Shown here: in pieces, positions 18,132-26,951 of the stretch
Layout: each line of letters opens with the position of its first letter
Numbering within the stretch: the first letter of the stretch is position 1
DNA from: Desulfobacter curvatus DSM 3379
GTDB lineage: Bacteria > Desulfobacterota > Desulfobacteria > Desulfobacterales > Desulfobacteraceae
Assembly (NCBI RefSeq): GCF_000373985.1
Contig: NZ_KB893112.1
Coordinates: 1-64,000, forward strand
Length of the DNA: 64,000 nucleotides
Direction: 5' to 3'
Position numbers and translations under genes: made by a program
Notes under the pieces: model-generated
Told to the model about the DNA's origin: nothing
Database searches by the model: none
What the model saw: only the letters and a program-made list of their open reading frames with translations

Positions 18132-18929
18132 CTAAGTGTTTTCTTTTTTCAGTTGTGACAGAAATATTTCTTTTTCCGTGCGGTCTTCAAGCCTGACGGT
18201 GACGCTTTGCCTGAGCACATTCTGGCGAACGACTTTGCCTTGGACATCTTCAACCGTAATGATTTTGCCCAGTTTCGGCATCTTTTTTTTATAGTGGCGG
18301 TAGGTCTTATCTTCAAAGGTCAGACAGCACATCAACCGGCCGCATACCCCTGAAATTTTAGTGGGGTTCAGGCTTAGCCCCTGCTCCTTTGCCATTTTGA
18401 TGGACACCGGATCAAAGGTATGCATAAAAGAGGAACAGCACAGTTCCCTGCCGCATTTCCCTACACCGCCCACATGCTTGGACAGATTTCGGATACCGAC
18501 CTGACGCATTTCAATGCGGATGGAAAATTCCTTGACCAGGAATTTAATCAGTTCCCTGAAATCAATCCTGCCGTCCGCCGTATAAAAAAATGTCAGCTTG
18601 TTTCTGTCAAAGGTGCTCTCTACACTAAACAGGTTCATTAAGAGGGACAGGTCTTTTATGCACTTAATGCAGTATTCATAGGCGCGCCGTTCCAGTGATT
18701 CAAGTTCCGTGCGTCTACTGAAATCTTCCTGGGTGGCCACTCTGACAATATTTTTTAAGGACTTTTCGTCCTTATCCTTTTCCTGGGACGGCACGGCAAC
18801 GATGCCGAATCCCAGCCCCTGTTCCGTTTCAACAATCACCCGGTCTCCTAAATTTACAACCAAGGCGTTGCTGTTGAAATCGTATATTTTACCTGCGGTT
18901 TTAAATTTAACGCCCGCAACATTTACCAT
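18132..18929 (-). CDS. ricT: RicT/YaaT family protein (PSP1 C-terminal domain)
   Basis: 265 residues. The PSP1 domain is recognised by VGKCGRELCC, then SLNPTKISGVCGRLMCCL and YRHYKKKMPK. The Cys-rich motifs match RicT, part of the Ric complex that in Bacillus helps RNase Y mature mRNAs and holds Fe-S clusters. In Gram-negatives the role is unknown. Its place beside holB and metG is the same as in Bacillus (yaaT next to holB, then metS), which supports the call. All the conserved Cys are present. Confidence 0.9.
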   Translation of the reverse strand: MVNVAGVKFKTAGKIYDFNSNALVVNLGDRVIVETEQGLGFGIVAVPSQEKDKDEKSLKNIVRVATQEDFSRRTELESLERRAYEYCIKCIKDLSLLMNLFSVESTFDRNKLTFFYTADGRIDFRELIKFLVKEFSIRIEMRQVGIRNLSKHVGGVGKCGRELCCSSFMHTFDPVSIKMAKEQGLSLNPTKISGVCGRLMCCLTFEDKTYRHYKKKMPKLGKIITVEDVQGKVVRQNVLRQSVTVRLEDRTEKEIFLSQLKKENT

Positions 18930-18943
18930 AGAATTGGCCTTTT

Positions 18944-19969
18944 TTAAAATAAAGACAAAGAAAGGAAAAAACGGTCAAGGGTCAGTCTATTGCCGCTGTT
19001 GGATTCCAGTCTTTTTTCCGTCTCGTGAAATAGTGTCATCCATGTTAACATCCGGAAATATGAATGCATCCTACTAGTATCTTTAAATACACTTAAAAAA
19101 TCAAGGTTAACTATTTTATCCGGCATGTATTTTAATATGCAAAAATCTCTGAATACGGTCCGAAGCACTGCCATGGCATCATGAAGATATTCCGGATGGG
19201 CCGACAGAAGCCTGGATAAATCAAGGCTTTTAAAGGCACTTTGATGCTGTGGTAGAGTTAAAAACCGGCATATCTCTTTAATTAACCACGGTCGCAGCAT
19301 TTTCCAGTCCGGTGCATCCCCTTTGTTCAGTCCCGAAAGGCGCAGGGCCTGGTCCAGGTCGCTTCCGGCCGTTCCACTGATAATGTGTGCGGTTTCAGGA
19401 TCAAGTCCGTATTGTGTGCATAAAATTTTTTTGATTTCATGGTCTGAAAGTGCCTGGAAGTCAATACGTCGGCACCTGGATAAAATGGTAGGTAAAAGGG
19501 GCGCGGTCTGCTCTACGGCAAGGATGAAAAATGTATGTTCCGGCGGCTCTTCAAGCACCTTGAGAAGGGCATTCTGGGCCTGGGGATTCATCCGGTCCGC
19601 ATGGAGGATGCAAACCATTCTGAATGCTGCTTCATTGGCGCGGGATGCGATGATGCCGCCCATGTCCCGAATTTGGGAAATGGTGATCATTTTTTTGTTT
19701 TCAGCCGGACCCAGAAAGATCATGTCCGGATGCATGCCCGCAGAGATCTTTTTGCATGAAACGCAGATATCGCACGGCCGATTGTTGTCTGCACGGCAGT
19801 TGCAGGCCTGTGCAAAAAAAAGTGCAGCCTGTCGTTTGCCGGTTCCCCGGGGCCCGTGAAAAAGCAGGGCATTGGGGATCCGACCGGTCTGAACAATATA
19901 AGTTAATTCAGATAATGGCAGAGACGAGGGAAGAACTCCCCGGTTTGTTTCGGAAAGTGCAGGAGGCAT
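18944..19969 (-). CDS. holB: DNA polymerase III delta' subunit
   Basis: 341 residues, a clamp-loader AAA+ protein. Walker A GPRGTGKRQA, zinc-module Cys residues (CNC, CDICVSC), ALLKVLEEPPEHTFF before sensor 1, and SRCRRIDF (SRC motif) are all visible. Together with DnaX (34969-36738) and delta it opens and loads the beta clamp at replication forks. The C-terminal third is divergent, as usual. Start ATG 19969 is 15 bp past the IHF-like stop. Confidence 0.92.
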   Translation of the reverse strand: MPPALSETNRGVLPSSLPLSELTYIVQTGRIPNALLFHGPRGTGKRQAALFFAQACNCRADNNRPCDICVSCKKISAGMHPDMIFLGPAENKKMITISQIRDMGGIIASRANEAAFRMVCILHADRMNPQAQNALLKVLEEPPEHTFFILAVEQTAPLLPTILSRCRRIDFQALSDHEIKKILCTQYGLDPETAHIISGTAGSDLDQALRLSGLNKGDAPDWKMLRPWLIKEICRFLTLPQHQSAFKSLDLSRLLSAHPEYLHDAMAVLRTVFRDFCILKYMPDKIVNLDFLSVFKDTSRMHSYFRMLTWMTLFHETEKRLESNSGNRLTLDRFFLSLSLF

Positions 19970-19984
19970 ATCAGAAACATCGGA

Positions 19985-20260
19985 CTAATAATCAACCCGC
20001 TCTTTGAGTTCTTTTCCGCATTTGAAAAACGGCAGGCGTTTGGGCGGGATATCCACTTTCTGTCCGGTTTTGGGGTTTCTTCCCACATAGCTTTTATATT
20101 CTTTGATATGAAAGCTGCACAGTCCTCTTATTTCGACCCGTTCTCCCTTGACAAAGGCATCTGACAGGGAGTCAAAAAATATTCTTATTACATCGGCTGC
20201 TTCTGATTTGGTCAGATTCGCCCGGTCCTTTAATGTGGAGATCAATTCAAGTTTATTCAT
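19985..20260 (-). CDS. HU/IHF family nucleoid protein
   Basis: 91 residues. Starts MNKLELISTL, has the helical dimer part and VEIRGLCSFHIKEY, and the DNA-intercalating arm with GRNPKTGQKVDIPP, the family signature. The FF and long C-terminal helix fit IHF-like or HU-like proteins; which one cannot be settled from one chain. It bends DNA as a dimer. GAGG precedes the ATG. It lies between the NusG paralogue and holB. Confidence 0.93.
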   Translation of the reverse strand: MNKLELISTLKDRANLTKSEAADVIRIFFDSLSDAFVKGERVEIRGLCSFHIKEYKSYVGRNPKTGQKVDIPPKRLPFFKCGKELKERVDY

Positions 20261-20335
20261 GGAACCTCAAATATGTTAAACAGCTAAAAAGTTTTTCCAG
20301 GGGTTTTAATGAATATGCATCAAAAAGTCAAGGGC

Positions 20336-20860
20336 TTATGATAATAGGGCCGGAATTTTTTCAACATTGTCAAAATCCACTTCAACGCCTGCATATCTGC
20401 CTAACAGGTCCACTTTGATAATGACCCGCCCCTTGCCCTTATGCTCAAAAAAATCTCCTTTCAGCCCGGCCATGGGGCCTTCGAGGATCATTACCGGGTC
20501 GCCTTTTTTCAACTCGATAATGCTGCCTGTAACCAAATCCTGGGCCACGGATGTTAACAGCTTGAGCGATTCAATCTGGTGCTCGGGCACGGGTACGGGA
20601 CCGGCAGAGTTCCCTAAAAGTCTGACGGCACCCACGGTTTTTAAAATGGGTAACTGGTCCACCGGTGCCATGGTGGATTTAACAAACACGTACCCTGGAA
20701 ACAACGGGGTTTCTATCATAAGCTTGCGGTCTTTTCTTTTGCTGGGCTTTCTTGTCCTGGGCAGGAACGTCTCTATTTTTTTTTTGCTTATGCGGGAGTA
20801 TACTGTTTGCTCGAAATTGCTTCGGGTCAGCAGGGCGAACCAAAGAGCATTGTCTTTCAT
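20336..20860 (-). CDS. NusG-family transcription elongation factor (specialised paralogue)
   Basis: 174 residues. The N-terminal NGN domain (WFALLTRSNFEQTVYSRI, LFPGYVFVK) is followed by a KOW motif domain (KKGDPVMILEGPMAGLKG). The length and the lack of rpl/secE neighbours point to a RfaH/UpxY/LoaP-type paralogue rather than housekeeping NusG. Such paralogues raise processivity of long envelope-related operons. Its ATG overlaps the lptD TGA, so it is translationally coupled to LPS transport. A role in reading through this long operon is inference. Confidence 0.88.
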   Translation of the reverse strand: MKDNALWFALLTRSNFEQTVYSRISKKKIETFLPRTRKPSKRKDRKLMIETPLFPGYVFVKSTMAPVDQLPILKTVGAVRLLGNSAGPVPVPEHQIESLKLLTSVAQDLVTGSIIELKKGDPVMILEGPMAGLKGDFFEHKGKGRVIIKVDLLGRYAGVEVDFDNVEKIPALLS

Positions 20861-23082
20861 TGTGTGCCGAATCCTCCGATACCCTTCAAGATTACCATGA
20901 AGGCAAATGATTTTTCTGCAGATTCATCTTTAAACGCCAGGTTTAATCCCCAGCATGGTTGATTGATGGAAATACCAATATTGGTTTCAACGGTTCTTTT
21001 TGCTTCAAGATCGGTTTCAAGTGAATAATAGGCGTTCAGGAGGTCCGGCACCAGATTGGCCGCGACTCGTGTTTTCCAGGTATGTGAATTACTTTTTGAA
21101 TACCGGTAGGACAGATTAATGCTGTCCCCTCTATTATCCGATACCGTGCCTCCAACCTGTATCTTGGTGAAATGACCGTTATTGGGGTCCAGGGCGATGG
21201 TTCCGTTTGACGCCAGGTATGCCATGGGATTTAATTCGTATTTTAATGTCAGATCCTGCCAGGGGTCGTCTTCGGCGTCATCCCCATCCTGTTCATACCG
21301 GATGTCATAGCCTTGGGAGAGCTTGAACCAGAAAAGTTCTTTGTATATCCTGGATTCTTCCCCGTTTTCGTCCGTTATTGTCTTCCTGGAGGTGAACGTG
21401 TTGGTCAAAGACCAGGTAATAATATTTTTTTCTAAAATATCGTCTATGGAATCAAAGTAGGGTAGGTCCTCCTGATCTACAGAGGGGATATAATCATACT
21501 CCAGTCTGGGCATGATCTTGTGTTGGATTTTGTCGGCAAAATCCGTGTTTAATGTGAACACACGGCTAAGAGTGGTTGACATATCCATACCCATTTCATA
21601 GAGCCCCCGGGCTCTGACATCAGAATCATCTCCGTCGCTGTCGGTGAAGTCATCTGCATCCCATAAGGTCCCCCTGACACCGGCATAGGGTTCTATAAAA
21701 AATGCTTTGCCCCATTTTATGGGATAATAAAATACCGGGTGAAGGTCTGCCCGTCTGCCCGTAACTTCTGTGTCCGTGGTGTCCTGGCGGTAAAACGACT
21801 TAAATTCCGTGTCCATTTTATAATACAAGCCGAACCCCTCTGCAATTTTCTGGCGGGCAGCAAAAAATTCAACCGAGGGAAGGGTCTGCAGGGTGGTGTC
21901 ATCTATGTCTGTCTGCCGGGCCTCAATATTGTCATACCACAAAGTTTCTATGTTCAGGCCGTATGAGAACCAGTTCTTTGATATGAGCAGGCTGTTTTCC
22001 CGGGTGTAATCGGTCTCTGAATCCAGATCACGGCCAAACATTTTTTCAAATGCATGATCCGTGCTGTCAAATCCTGCATAGCCGTCTCCAAACGTCCGCA
22101 GATAATCCATGTCAGAGACATAATCAATATCAAGTTTGGCATTAAAGCCATACCACAGCTCCTGATCATTCTTCATTCGAAACCAGTACCTGTCATGGTT
22201 GGTACGGTCGGGTGTACTGGAAATATTGTACATTTCGTTTTCATCCGCGTTGTCTCCAATGGTGTCATCATCAAGATAACTCATCATGATCATCCCTTTG
22301 GAGTCCGGGGACATTACATACCTGTATTCGCCGGAGAGCATTAGGCCCCTATCCGACATATAATGGGGGTATAAGGTGGCGTCGGTACTGTCAGAAAGCG
22401 CTAAAAACAACGGTTGCTGGTATTCAAACCCCATTTCGTCCGAATATCCTGCCATGGGTATCAAAAGCCCTGTCTGGCGTGTTTTTTTGGCCGGGAATAC
22501 AAAATAGGGTGTATAGAGGGTGGGCATTTTTTTGGCCCAGAGGACGGCATGGCTGGCGTGGCCGTATCCGTCTACGGTCACCTCAATGTCTTTTCCTGTG
22601 ATTTTCCAGGCCGGCGTATCTCCTTCACAGGTGGTGATTGATCCTTTTTGGGCATCATAGCTGAACTCTCCGGTTTTTCGAAGTTTTTCCCCTGAAATAT
22701 AATAGTTACCCTCCTGGAGGAATATGGTGCCTTCGTTGATCGTACCTGTTTCCGAGCTTAGGTTGACATTCATGGATTTGCAGGTAATGGTGTCATTCCC
22801 TGAAATAAACAGGACATTGCCTTTGGCAAAGGCGTCTTTGGTTACATCTGAGAATTCGACATAGTCCGCTTCCAGGCGTGTTTTTCCCCCGGTAATCACC
22901 ACGTCATTTTCCGCAATGTAGAGCTTGCGTTTATCTTCGTAACTCACCTGCCGGGCCTGGATGTGCCAGGACACCTTCTCGGTGGGCATGGAAGCTGAAA
23001 AACAAAAGGCCCGGCCTGAAAGGAATATAATGACGGCCGGGACAATACATATCTGGCACAGCACTCTTTTACATGAAACCAT
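20857..23082 (-). CDS. lptD: LPS-assembly outer-membrane protein LptD
   Basis: 741 residues. A signal peptide (about 1-28, ending RAFCFS) leads into the OstA/LptA-like jellyroll (ARQVSYEDKRKLYIAENDVVITGG). The rest is a predicted beta-barrel of short alternating strands (YPHYMSDRG, GEYRYV, YFAFPAKKTRQTG-like regions). LptD with LptE inserts LPS into the outer leaflet. A typical LptD has four disulfide Cys; few Cys are seen here, so disulfide control may be absent. It is the first gene of the long minus-strand operon, with 169 bp to the divergent cysK-cysS fusion. Confidence 0.9.
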   Translation of the reverse strand: MVSCKRVLCQICIVPAVIIFLSGRAFCFSASMPTEKVSWHIQARQVSYEDKRKLYIAENDVVITGGKTRLEADYVEFSDVTKDAFAKGNVLFISGNDTITCKSMNVNLSSETGTINEGTIFLQEGNYYISGEKLRKTGEFSYDAQKGSITTCEGDTPAWKITGKDIEVTVDGYGHASHAVLWAKKMPTLYTPYFVFPAKKTRQTGLLIPMAGYSDEMGFEYQQPLFLALSDSTDATLYPHYMSDRGLMLSGEYRYVMSPDSKGMIMMSYLDDDTIGDNADENEMYNISSTPDRTNHDRYWFRMKNDQELWYGFNAKLDIDYVSDMDYLRTFGDGYAGFDSTDHAFEKMFGRDLDSETDYTRENSLLISKNWFSYGLNIETLWYDNIEARQTDIDDTTLQTLPSVEFFAARQKIAEGFGLYYKMDTEFKSFYRQDTTDTEVTGRRADLHPVFYYPIKWGKAFFIEPYAGVRGTLWDADDFTDSDGDDSDVRARGLYEMGMDMSTTLSRVFTLNTDFADKIQHKIMPRLEYDYIPSVDQEDLPYFDSIDDILEKNIITWSLTNTFTSRKTITDENGEESRIYKELFWFKLSQGYDIRYEQDGDDAEDDPWQDLTLKYELNPMAYLASNGTIALDPNNGHFTKIQVGGTVSDNRGDSINLSYRYSKSNSHTWKTRVAANLVPDLLNAYYSLETDLEAKRTVETNIGISINQPCWGLNLAFKDESAEKSFAFMVILKGIGGFGTQ

Positions 23083-23251
23083 AGGTGAAAATGGGCCTGT
23101 TTAATAAATTGCGAATCAAATAAAATTACTGTATAAAGCCATTTTATACTTGAAAAGTCAAGACCGCTGGGCAAATCGGCTTTAGGCCGATAATCTTGGC
23201 TTTTGTCAGGAAGAACCGTGGCCGGCTTCCCCCGGCAAAGAGAGGATACCC

Positions 23252-25528
23252 ATGTATGCCAGCATTATTGATTCAATCGGAAACACCCCCCTTGTAAAAA
23301 TTCAGACACTTAATTCCGTGCCGGGGGTCACCATCCTGGCCAAGCTTGAATACATGAACCCGGGTGGGTCCATTAAGGACAGGGCTGCTTTGTATATGAT
23401 CAGCCAAGCTGAGGCAGACGGTGATCTGACGCCAGACAAGACCGTCATTGAAGCCACTTCGGGAAATACGGGCATCGGCCTTGCCATGATTTGTGCGGTC
23501 AAGGGCTACAAACTGGCCCTGGCCATGTCCGAAAGCGCCAGTGAGGAGCGTAAAAAAATACTTAAGGCCCGGGGGGCCCGGATTATTCTTACCCCCCGGC
23601 ACCTGGGATCGGACGGGGCCATTGAAGAGGCCTATCGCCTGGCCAGGGAATATCCGGATAAATATTTTCTCACGGACCAATATAATAATGAAGCCAACTG
23701 GAAAGCCCATTACCATACCACAGGCCCTGAGATCATGGCCCAGACCAAGGGCCAGGTGGATGCCGTGGTGGCAACTGTGGGCACCTCGGGAACGCTCATG
23801 GGACTGTCCCGGTATTTTAGGGATCAGGACCATCGTGCCCGGGTGATCTGTGCCGAGCCCTATTTGGGACACGGCATCCAGGGTCTTAAAAATATGAAAG
23901 AGTCGTATACCCCTGAGATTTTTGATAAAAGCATACTGGATGAAATCGTCCACATTGATGATGAGGCGGCTTTTGAGACTGCCCGGCAACTGGCCGCAAA
24001 AGAGGGACTTTTTGTGGGCATGAGTTCAGGTGCGGCCATGGCCGTGGCCCTTGAGCAAGCCAAGCGTCTTCAAAACGGGGTCATTGTTGTGATTTTTCCG
24101 GATTCGGGGGAACGCTATCTTTCCACCGAGCTTTTCAGCGTAAAAAAGAATATTGACCTTACCGTTTACAATTCCCTGGGGGGGAAAAAAGAGTCCTTAA
24201 ACCCCCAAGGGGACAAAGAAGTCGGTATTTATACCTGCGGTCCCACGGTACACCGCCGTTTGGATATCAGCCATTTCAGGCGTCACGCGTTTACGGATCT
24301 GGTTGTCCGCTACCTTGAATACCAGAATGTGAAAGTCAAACATATCGTTAATATCACCGATTATGACGATAAAACCATTGACGGGGCAAGGCAGGCAAAA
24401 ATCACCCCCCGGGAATTTACCCAGCCTTTTATTGACGCCTTTCTGGCTGATTTGTCACGGCTTGGCATGCGGCCGGCACAAGGCTACCCCAGAGTATCCG
24501 AGCACTTTAATGAAATGACGGATTTGACCCGGAAACTGCTTGTCAACAACCATGCCTATGAAAAGCTTCATTCCGTATACTTTGACCTGGCAAGCGTTGG
24601 GGATTACGGCCGCCTTTCCCGGGTGGATCTCAACAAGATCCGGGTGGGGGCCACTGTGGACCTGGATGAATATGAAAAGAACAATCCCAGGGACTTTACC
24701 CTGCTCAAGCGGGTAACGCTGTCGGAACTTAAACAGGGGTTGGGCGTTAAAACCGAATGGGGCAATGTCCGTCCCTCGCTTCATCTGCAGTGTGCTGCTC
24801 TTGCGTCAACCTTTCTTGGCGCAGAATTTGATATCCACACGGGCTCAAGGGAGCTTATGTTTCCCCACCATGAAAATGAGATTGCCATTGCAAGGGCTGC
24901 CGGCGGTTCTTTTGCCAGGGTGTGGATGCATTGCCATCCGGTGCAGTATGACGGGTCGCTGAATACCGATGATGCCAGTTCACTGACCCTGGATCGGCTG
25001 GTTGACATGGGATGGGACGAGAAGACCATTCGCTTCTGGCTGCTGTCCGCCCATTACAGAAAATCGCTGCTGTTATCCAGAAAAAGTCTGGATGATGCCA
25101 AAACCGTTCTTTCTCGAATCAATCGGTGCATTGACTCCCTTGGTCACGTGTCGGGTCAGTCCAATGAAGAGGAGATCCAGCATATCACCTATGATCTGCG
25201 CCAGGGCATGATGAATGCCATGGCAGACGATCTTAAGGTCCCTGTCCTGATATCCGATCTTTTGTCCGGTGTGAAGCGGATCAACCGTATGGTTGTTGGT
25301 GGTCAGGTTGGGCCAGCAGGTGCAGAGCGCCTGCTGAACTGTTTCAAAGATATAGATACAGTGCTCAATATTTTTGATTTCAGCAAAAAGGAACCGTATT
25401 CATCAGAGGTGGCAGCACTCATGGCTGAACGGGACGCGGCCCGGCAGCAAAAAGATTTTAAGACAGCAGACAGGATCCGAAAACAACTGGATGAAATGGG
25501 GGTCCTGGTTCATGATCAAAAGGTGTAA
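23252..25528 (+). CDS. Cysteine synthase fused to cysteinyl-tRNA synthetase-like domain
   Basis: 758 residues in one frame. Residues 1-295 are O-acetylserine sulfhydrylase: PLP lysine Lys42 in GSIKDR, TSGNTG (69-74), and the phosphate loop GTSGT near 177. Residues about 302-758 align end to end with CysRS (TVYNSL, CGPTV, NITDYDD, FPHHENE, and the C-terminal ADRIRKQLDEMG). The zinc ligands Cys329, Cys514 and HHENE (539-543) are kept. But the class I signatures are altered: HIGH reads DISH (338-341), and the KMSKS position reads about NTDDA near 571-575. So it may not charge tRNA; it could ligate or handle cysteine otherwise, as the CysRS paralogue MshC does. Start ATG 23252 has AGAGAGGA upstream. 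No frameshift seen at the joint. Confidence 0.85.
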   Translation: MYASIIDSIGNTPLVKIQTLNSVPGVTILAKLEYMNPGGSIKDRAALYMISQAEADGDLTPDKTVIEATSGNTGIGLAMICAVKGYKLALAMSESASEERKKILKARGARIILTPRHLGSDGAIEEAYRLAREYPDKYFLTDQYNNEANWKAHYHTTGPEIMAQTKGQVDAVVATVGTSGTLMGLSRYFRDQDHRARVICAEPYLGHGIQGLKNMKESYTPEIFDKSILDEIVHIDDEAAFETARQLAAKEGLFVGMSSGAAMAVALEQAKRLQNGVIVVIFPDSGERYLSTELFSVKKNIDLTVYNSLGGKKESLNPQGDKEVGIYTCGPTVHRRLDISHFRRHAFTDLVVRYLEYQNVKVKHIVNITDYDDKTIDGARQAKITPREFTQPFIDAFLADLSRLGMRPAQGYPRVSEHFNEMTDLTRKLLVNNHAYEKLHSVYFDLASVGDYGRLSRVDLNKIRVGATVDLDEYEKNNPRDFTLLKRVTLSELKQGLGVKTEWGNVRPSLHLQCAALASTFLGAEFDIHTGSRELMFPHHENEIAIARAAGGSFARVWMHCHPVQYDGSLNTDDASSLTLDRLVDMGWDEKTIRFWLLSAHYRKSLLLSRKSLDDAKTVLSRINRCIDSLGHVSGQSNEEEIQHITYDLRQGMMNAMADDLKVPVLISDLLSGVKRINRMVVGGQVGPAGAERLLNCFKDIDTVLNIFDFSKKEPYSSEVAALMAERDAARQQKDFKTADRIRKQLDEMGVLVHDQKV

Positions 25529-25534
25529 AATTCT

Positions 25535-26491
25535 ATGATAAATCTTTATTTTTTTCCATTTACTTTTATGGATGTCCGTCAGGCAAGGGTTTTATTTTGT
25601 TTCTTTAACAATCTGAATGTGTTGGATATTCACGACGGCGCTGTGCTGCCGGAGCCCATGGCGGATCTTGCGGCCAAAGGCACGTTAACACGGGTTCGCC
25701 TTGATGAAGACAAACTTGCTCTGGCCGAACAAAAGGTCCGCGCCTACCTGGACTGGGCCGCCATTCATCAGGGTGATGAAAGAAATTTTCGGAATTTGAT
25801 TCGTGAGAATATTTTTTTTAAAGATGATTCAGGTGTGGCTGCCATCCGTGCCGGTATTCGTAAAGGAGCCGTTTCCCATGACCCGGATGCAGCAACCGCT
25901 CCGGACAGCAACGATTCACTTGTTTTCCTTAAACTTGCTGATATTCATGACAGGCAATCCCAGGATATCAAGAGCGCTCTGGATACGCTGGATCAGGAAA
26001 ACGCAGCGCTTTTTGCCGAACTGAAAGGGGAAGGAGACATGTCCCTGTCAGTAACCCCTGCCCAATCCCCTGAGCCGGGTCAGGCCATGACTGAAAAAAG
26101 AATTAAAGCCTGGCTTAAGGCGGCTGTTGATGCAGAATGCTTTGACCAAGACGGTACGCCGGTTCTGATCACCACCAGCAGGGCTGTCATGGATGAATTT
26201 TTGACCGGTGCGGGCCAGGAGATAAATGCCCTTGACATTGATTCCATAAAAGTGCATGAAAAAGATCGTGAGTTCACAGAGCAACAGCATTTTAAAATAG
26301 AGGCAATCATGGAGCAGATGGCCCAGGGCCTGACACCCGATCCTGAAAAAGACTATTTTGGCAGTGCTGACCAAGATCCCGTGACCGGGCGGATTCAAAT
26401 TCGGTTTTTTTCGGGACTTGGAGATTTGAATTTAACTAAAAAAAATCCAGGCGGACAAATCGGCGTATGTCTGGTGGAACTAAACTCATAA
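25535..26491 (+). CDS. Uncharacterised protein
   Basis: 318 residues, no family recognised. The N-terminus has a short hydrophobic start (MINLYFFPFTFMDVRQ) followed by helical, acidic sequence with many Asp, Glu and Ala. There are no Cys motifs and no obvious catalytic pattern. A flexible segment (about 110-135, Asp/Ser/Ala-rich) may separate two helical parts. It is 6 bp behind the cysK-cysS fusion, so it is probably co-transcribed and may work with it. Codon use looks like its neighbours. Cytoplasmic location is assumed. Confidence 0.75.
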   Translation: MINLYFFPFTFMDVRQARVLFCFFNNLNVLDIHDGAVLPEPMADLAAKGTLTRVRLDEDKLALAEQKVRAYLDWAAIHQGDERNFRNLIRENIFFKDDSGVAAIRAGIRKGAVSHDPDAATAPDSNDSLVFLKLADIHDRQSQDIKSALDTLDQENAALFAELKGEGDMSLSVTPAQSPEPGQAMTEKRIKAWLKAAVDAECFDQDGTPVLITTSRAVMDEFLTGAGQEINALDIDSIKVHEKDREFTEQQHFKIEAIMEQMAQGLTPDPEKDYFGSADQDPVTGRIQIRFFSGLGDLNLTKKNPGGQIGVCLVELNS

Positions 26492-26603
26492 AAAGCTTGT
26501 TTTAGCAAAAGCATTGTTGTAAAAGCGGGTGCTGAATCAGGTTATTATCTTTTGAAAAGATGAGTTTATAGAACTGTATTATTAATTTTTAAGGAGGTTT
26601 AAA

Positions 26604-26792
26604 ATGGCTTTTACCCCGATCGTTGATCAGGCAAAATGTGTAGGTTGCGAAGAATGCGTTGATGTATGCCCCGCAGAAGTATTTGAAATGGTAGACGGCA
26701 AATCCGATCCCGTTAATGCAGAAGAATGCATGGGCTGCGAAAGCTGCGTAGAAGTTTGTGAAGAAGACGCCATCACCATAGAAGAAGACTAA
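26604..26792 (+). CDS. 2[4Fe-4S] ferredoxin
   Basis: 62 residues. Two CxxCxxCxxxC motifs: CVGCEECVDVCP (from residue 12) and CMGCESCVEVC, with acidic flanks. The second lacks the usual Pro after the last Cys (CEE). It is a low-potential electron carrier of strict anaerobes, soluble in the cytoplasm. A very strong AAGGAGG lies 8 bp before the ATG, and a hairpin terminator follows, so it is probably highly expressed as a single gene or as the end of the upstream unit. The redox partner is not identifiable here. Confidence 0.95.
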   Translation: MAFTPIVDQAKCVGCEECVDVCPAEVFEMVDGKSDPVNAEECMGCESCVEVCEEDAITIEED

Positions 26793-26817
26793 ACAAGCGT
26801 TGTCTTATATCCAATGA

Positions 26818-26859
26818 ATGCCGGGTTTTTCCTCTGAGGGAGCCCGGCATTTTTGTTTT
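26818..26859 (+). terminator. Rho-independent terminator after ferredoxin
   Basis: ATGCCGGG (26818-26825) pairs perfectly with CCCGGCAT (26843-26850), an 8-bp stem with a 17-nt loop, followed by TTTTTGTTTT. It begins 26 bp past the ferredoxin stop and separates it from the next plus-strand gene. Confidence 0.85.
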
Positions 26860-26951
26860 ATCAGTTTACATAGTGCCCGACCGAAAGCCGTAAATTTTGC
26901 CGATTACTTCGTTGGGCAAAAATTTCAATCAGGCTGTTTACTACTTCCAAT

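Noticed and set aside
23175..23191. Small hairpin ATCGGC/GCCGAT in front of the cysteine fusion gene
   Set aside because: Six-bp arms only, no T-run, and no T-box or riboswitch conserved core that I could recognise.
26552..26582. TTGAAA and TATTAT upstream of ferredoxin as a promoter
   Set aside because: The spacing is 19 bp, outside the usual 16-18, and AT-rich background makes it likely by chance.
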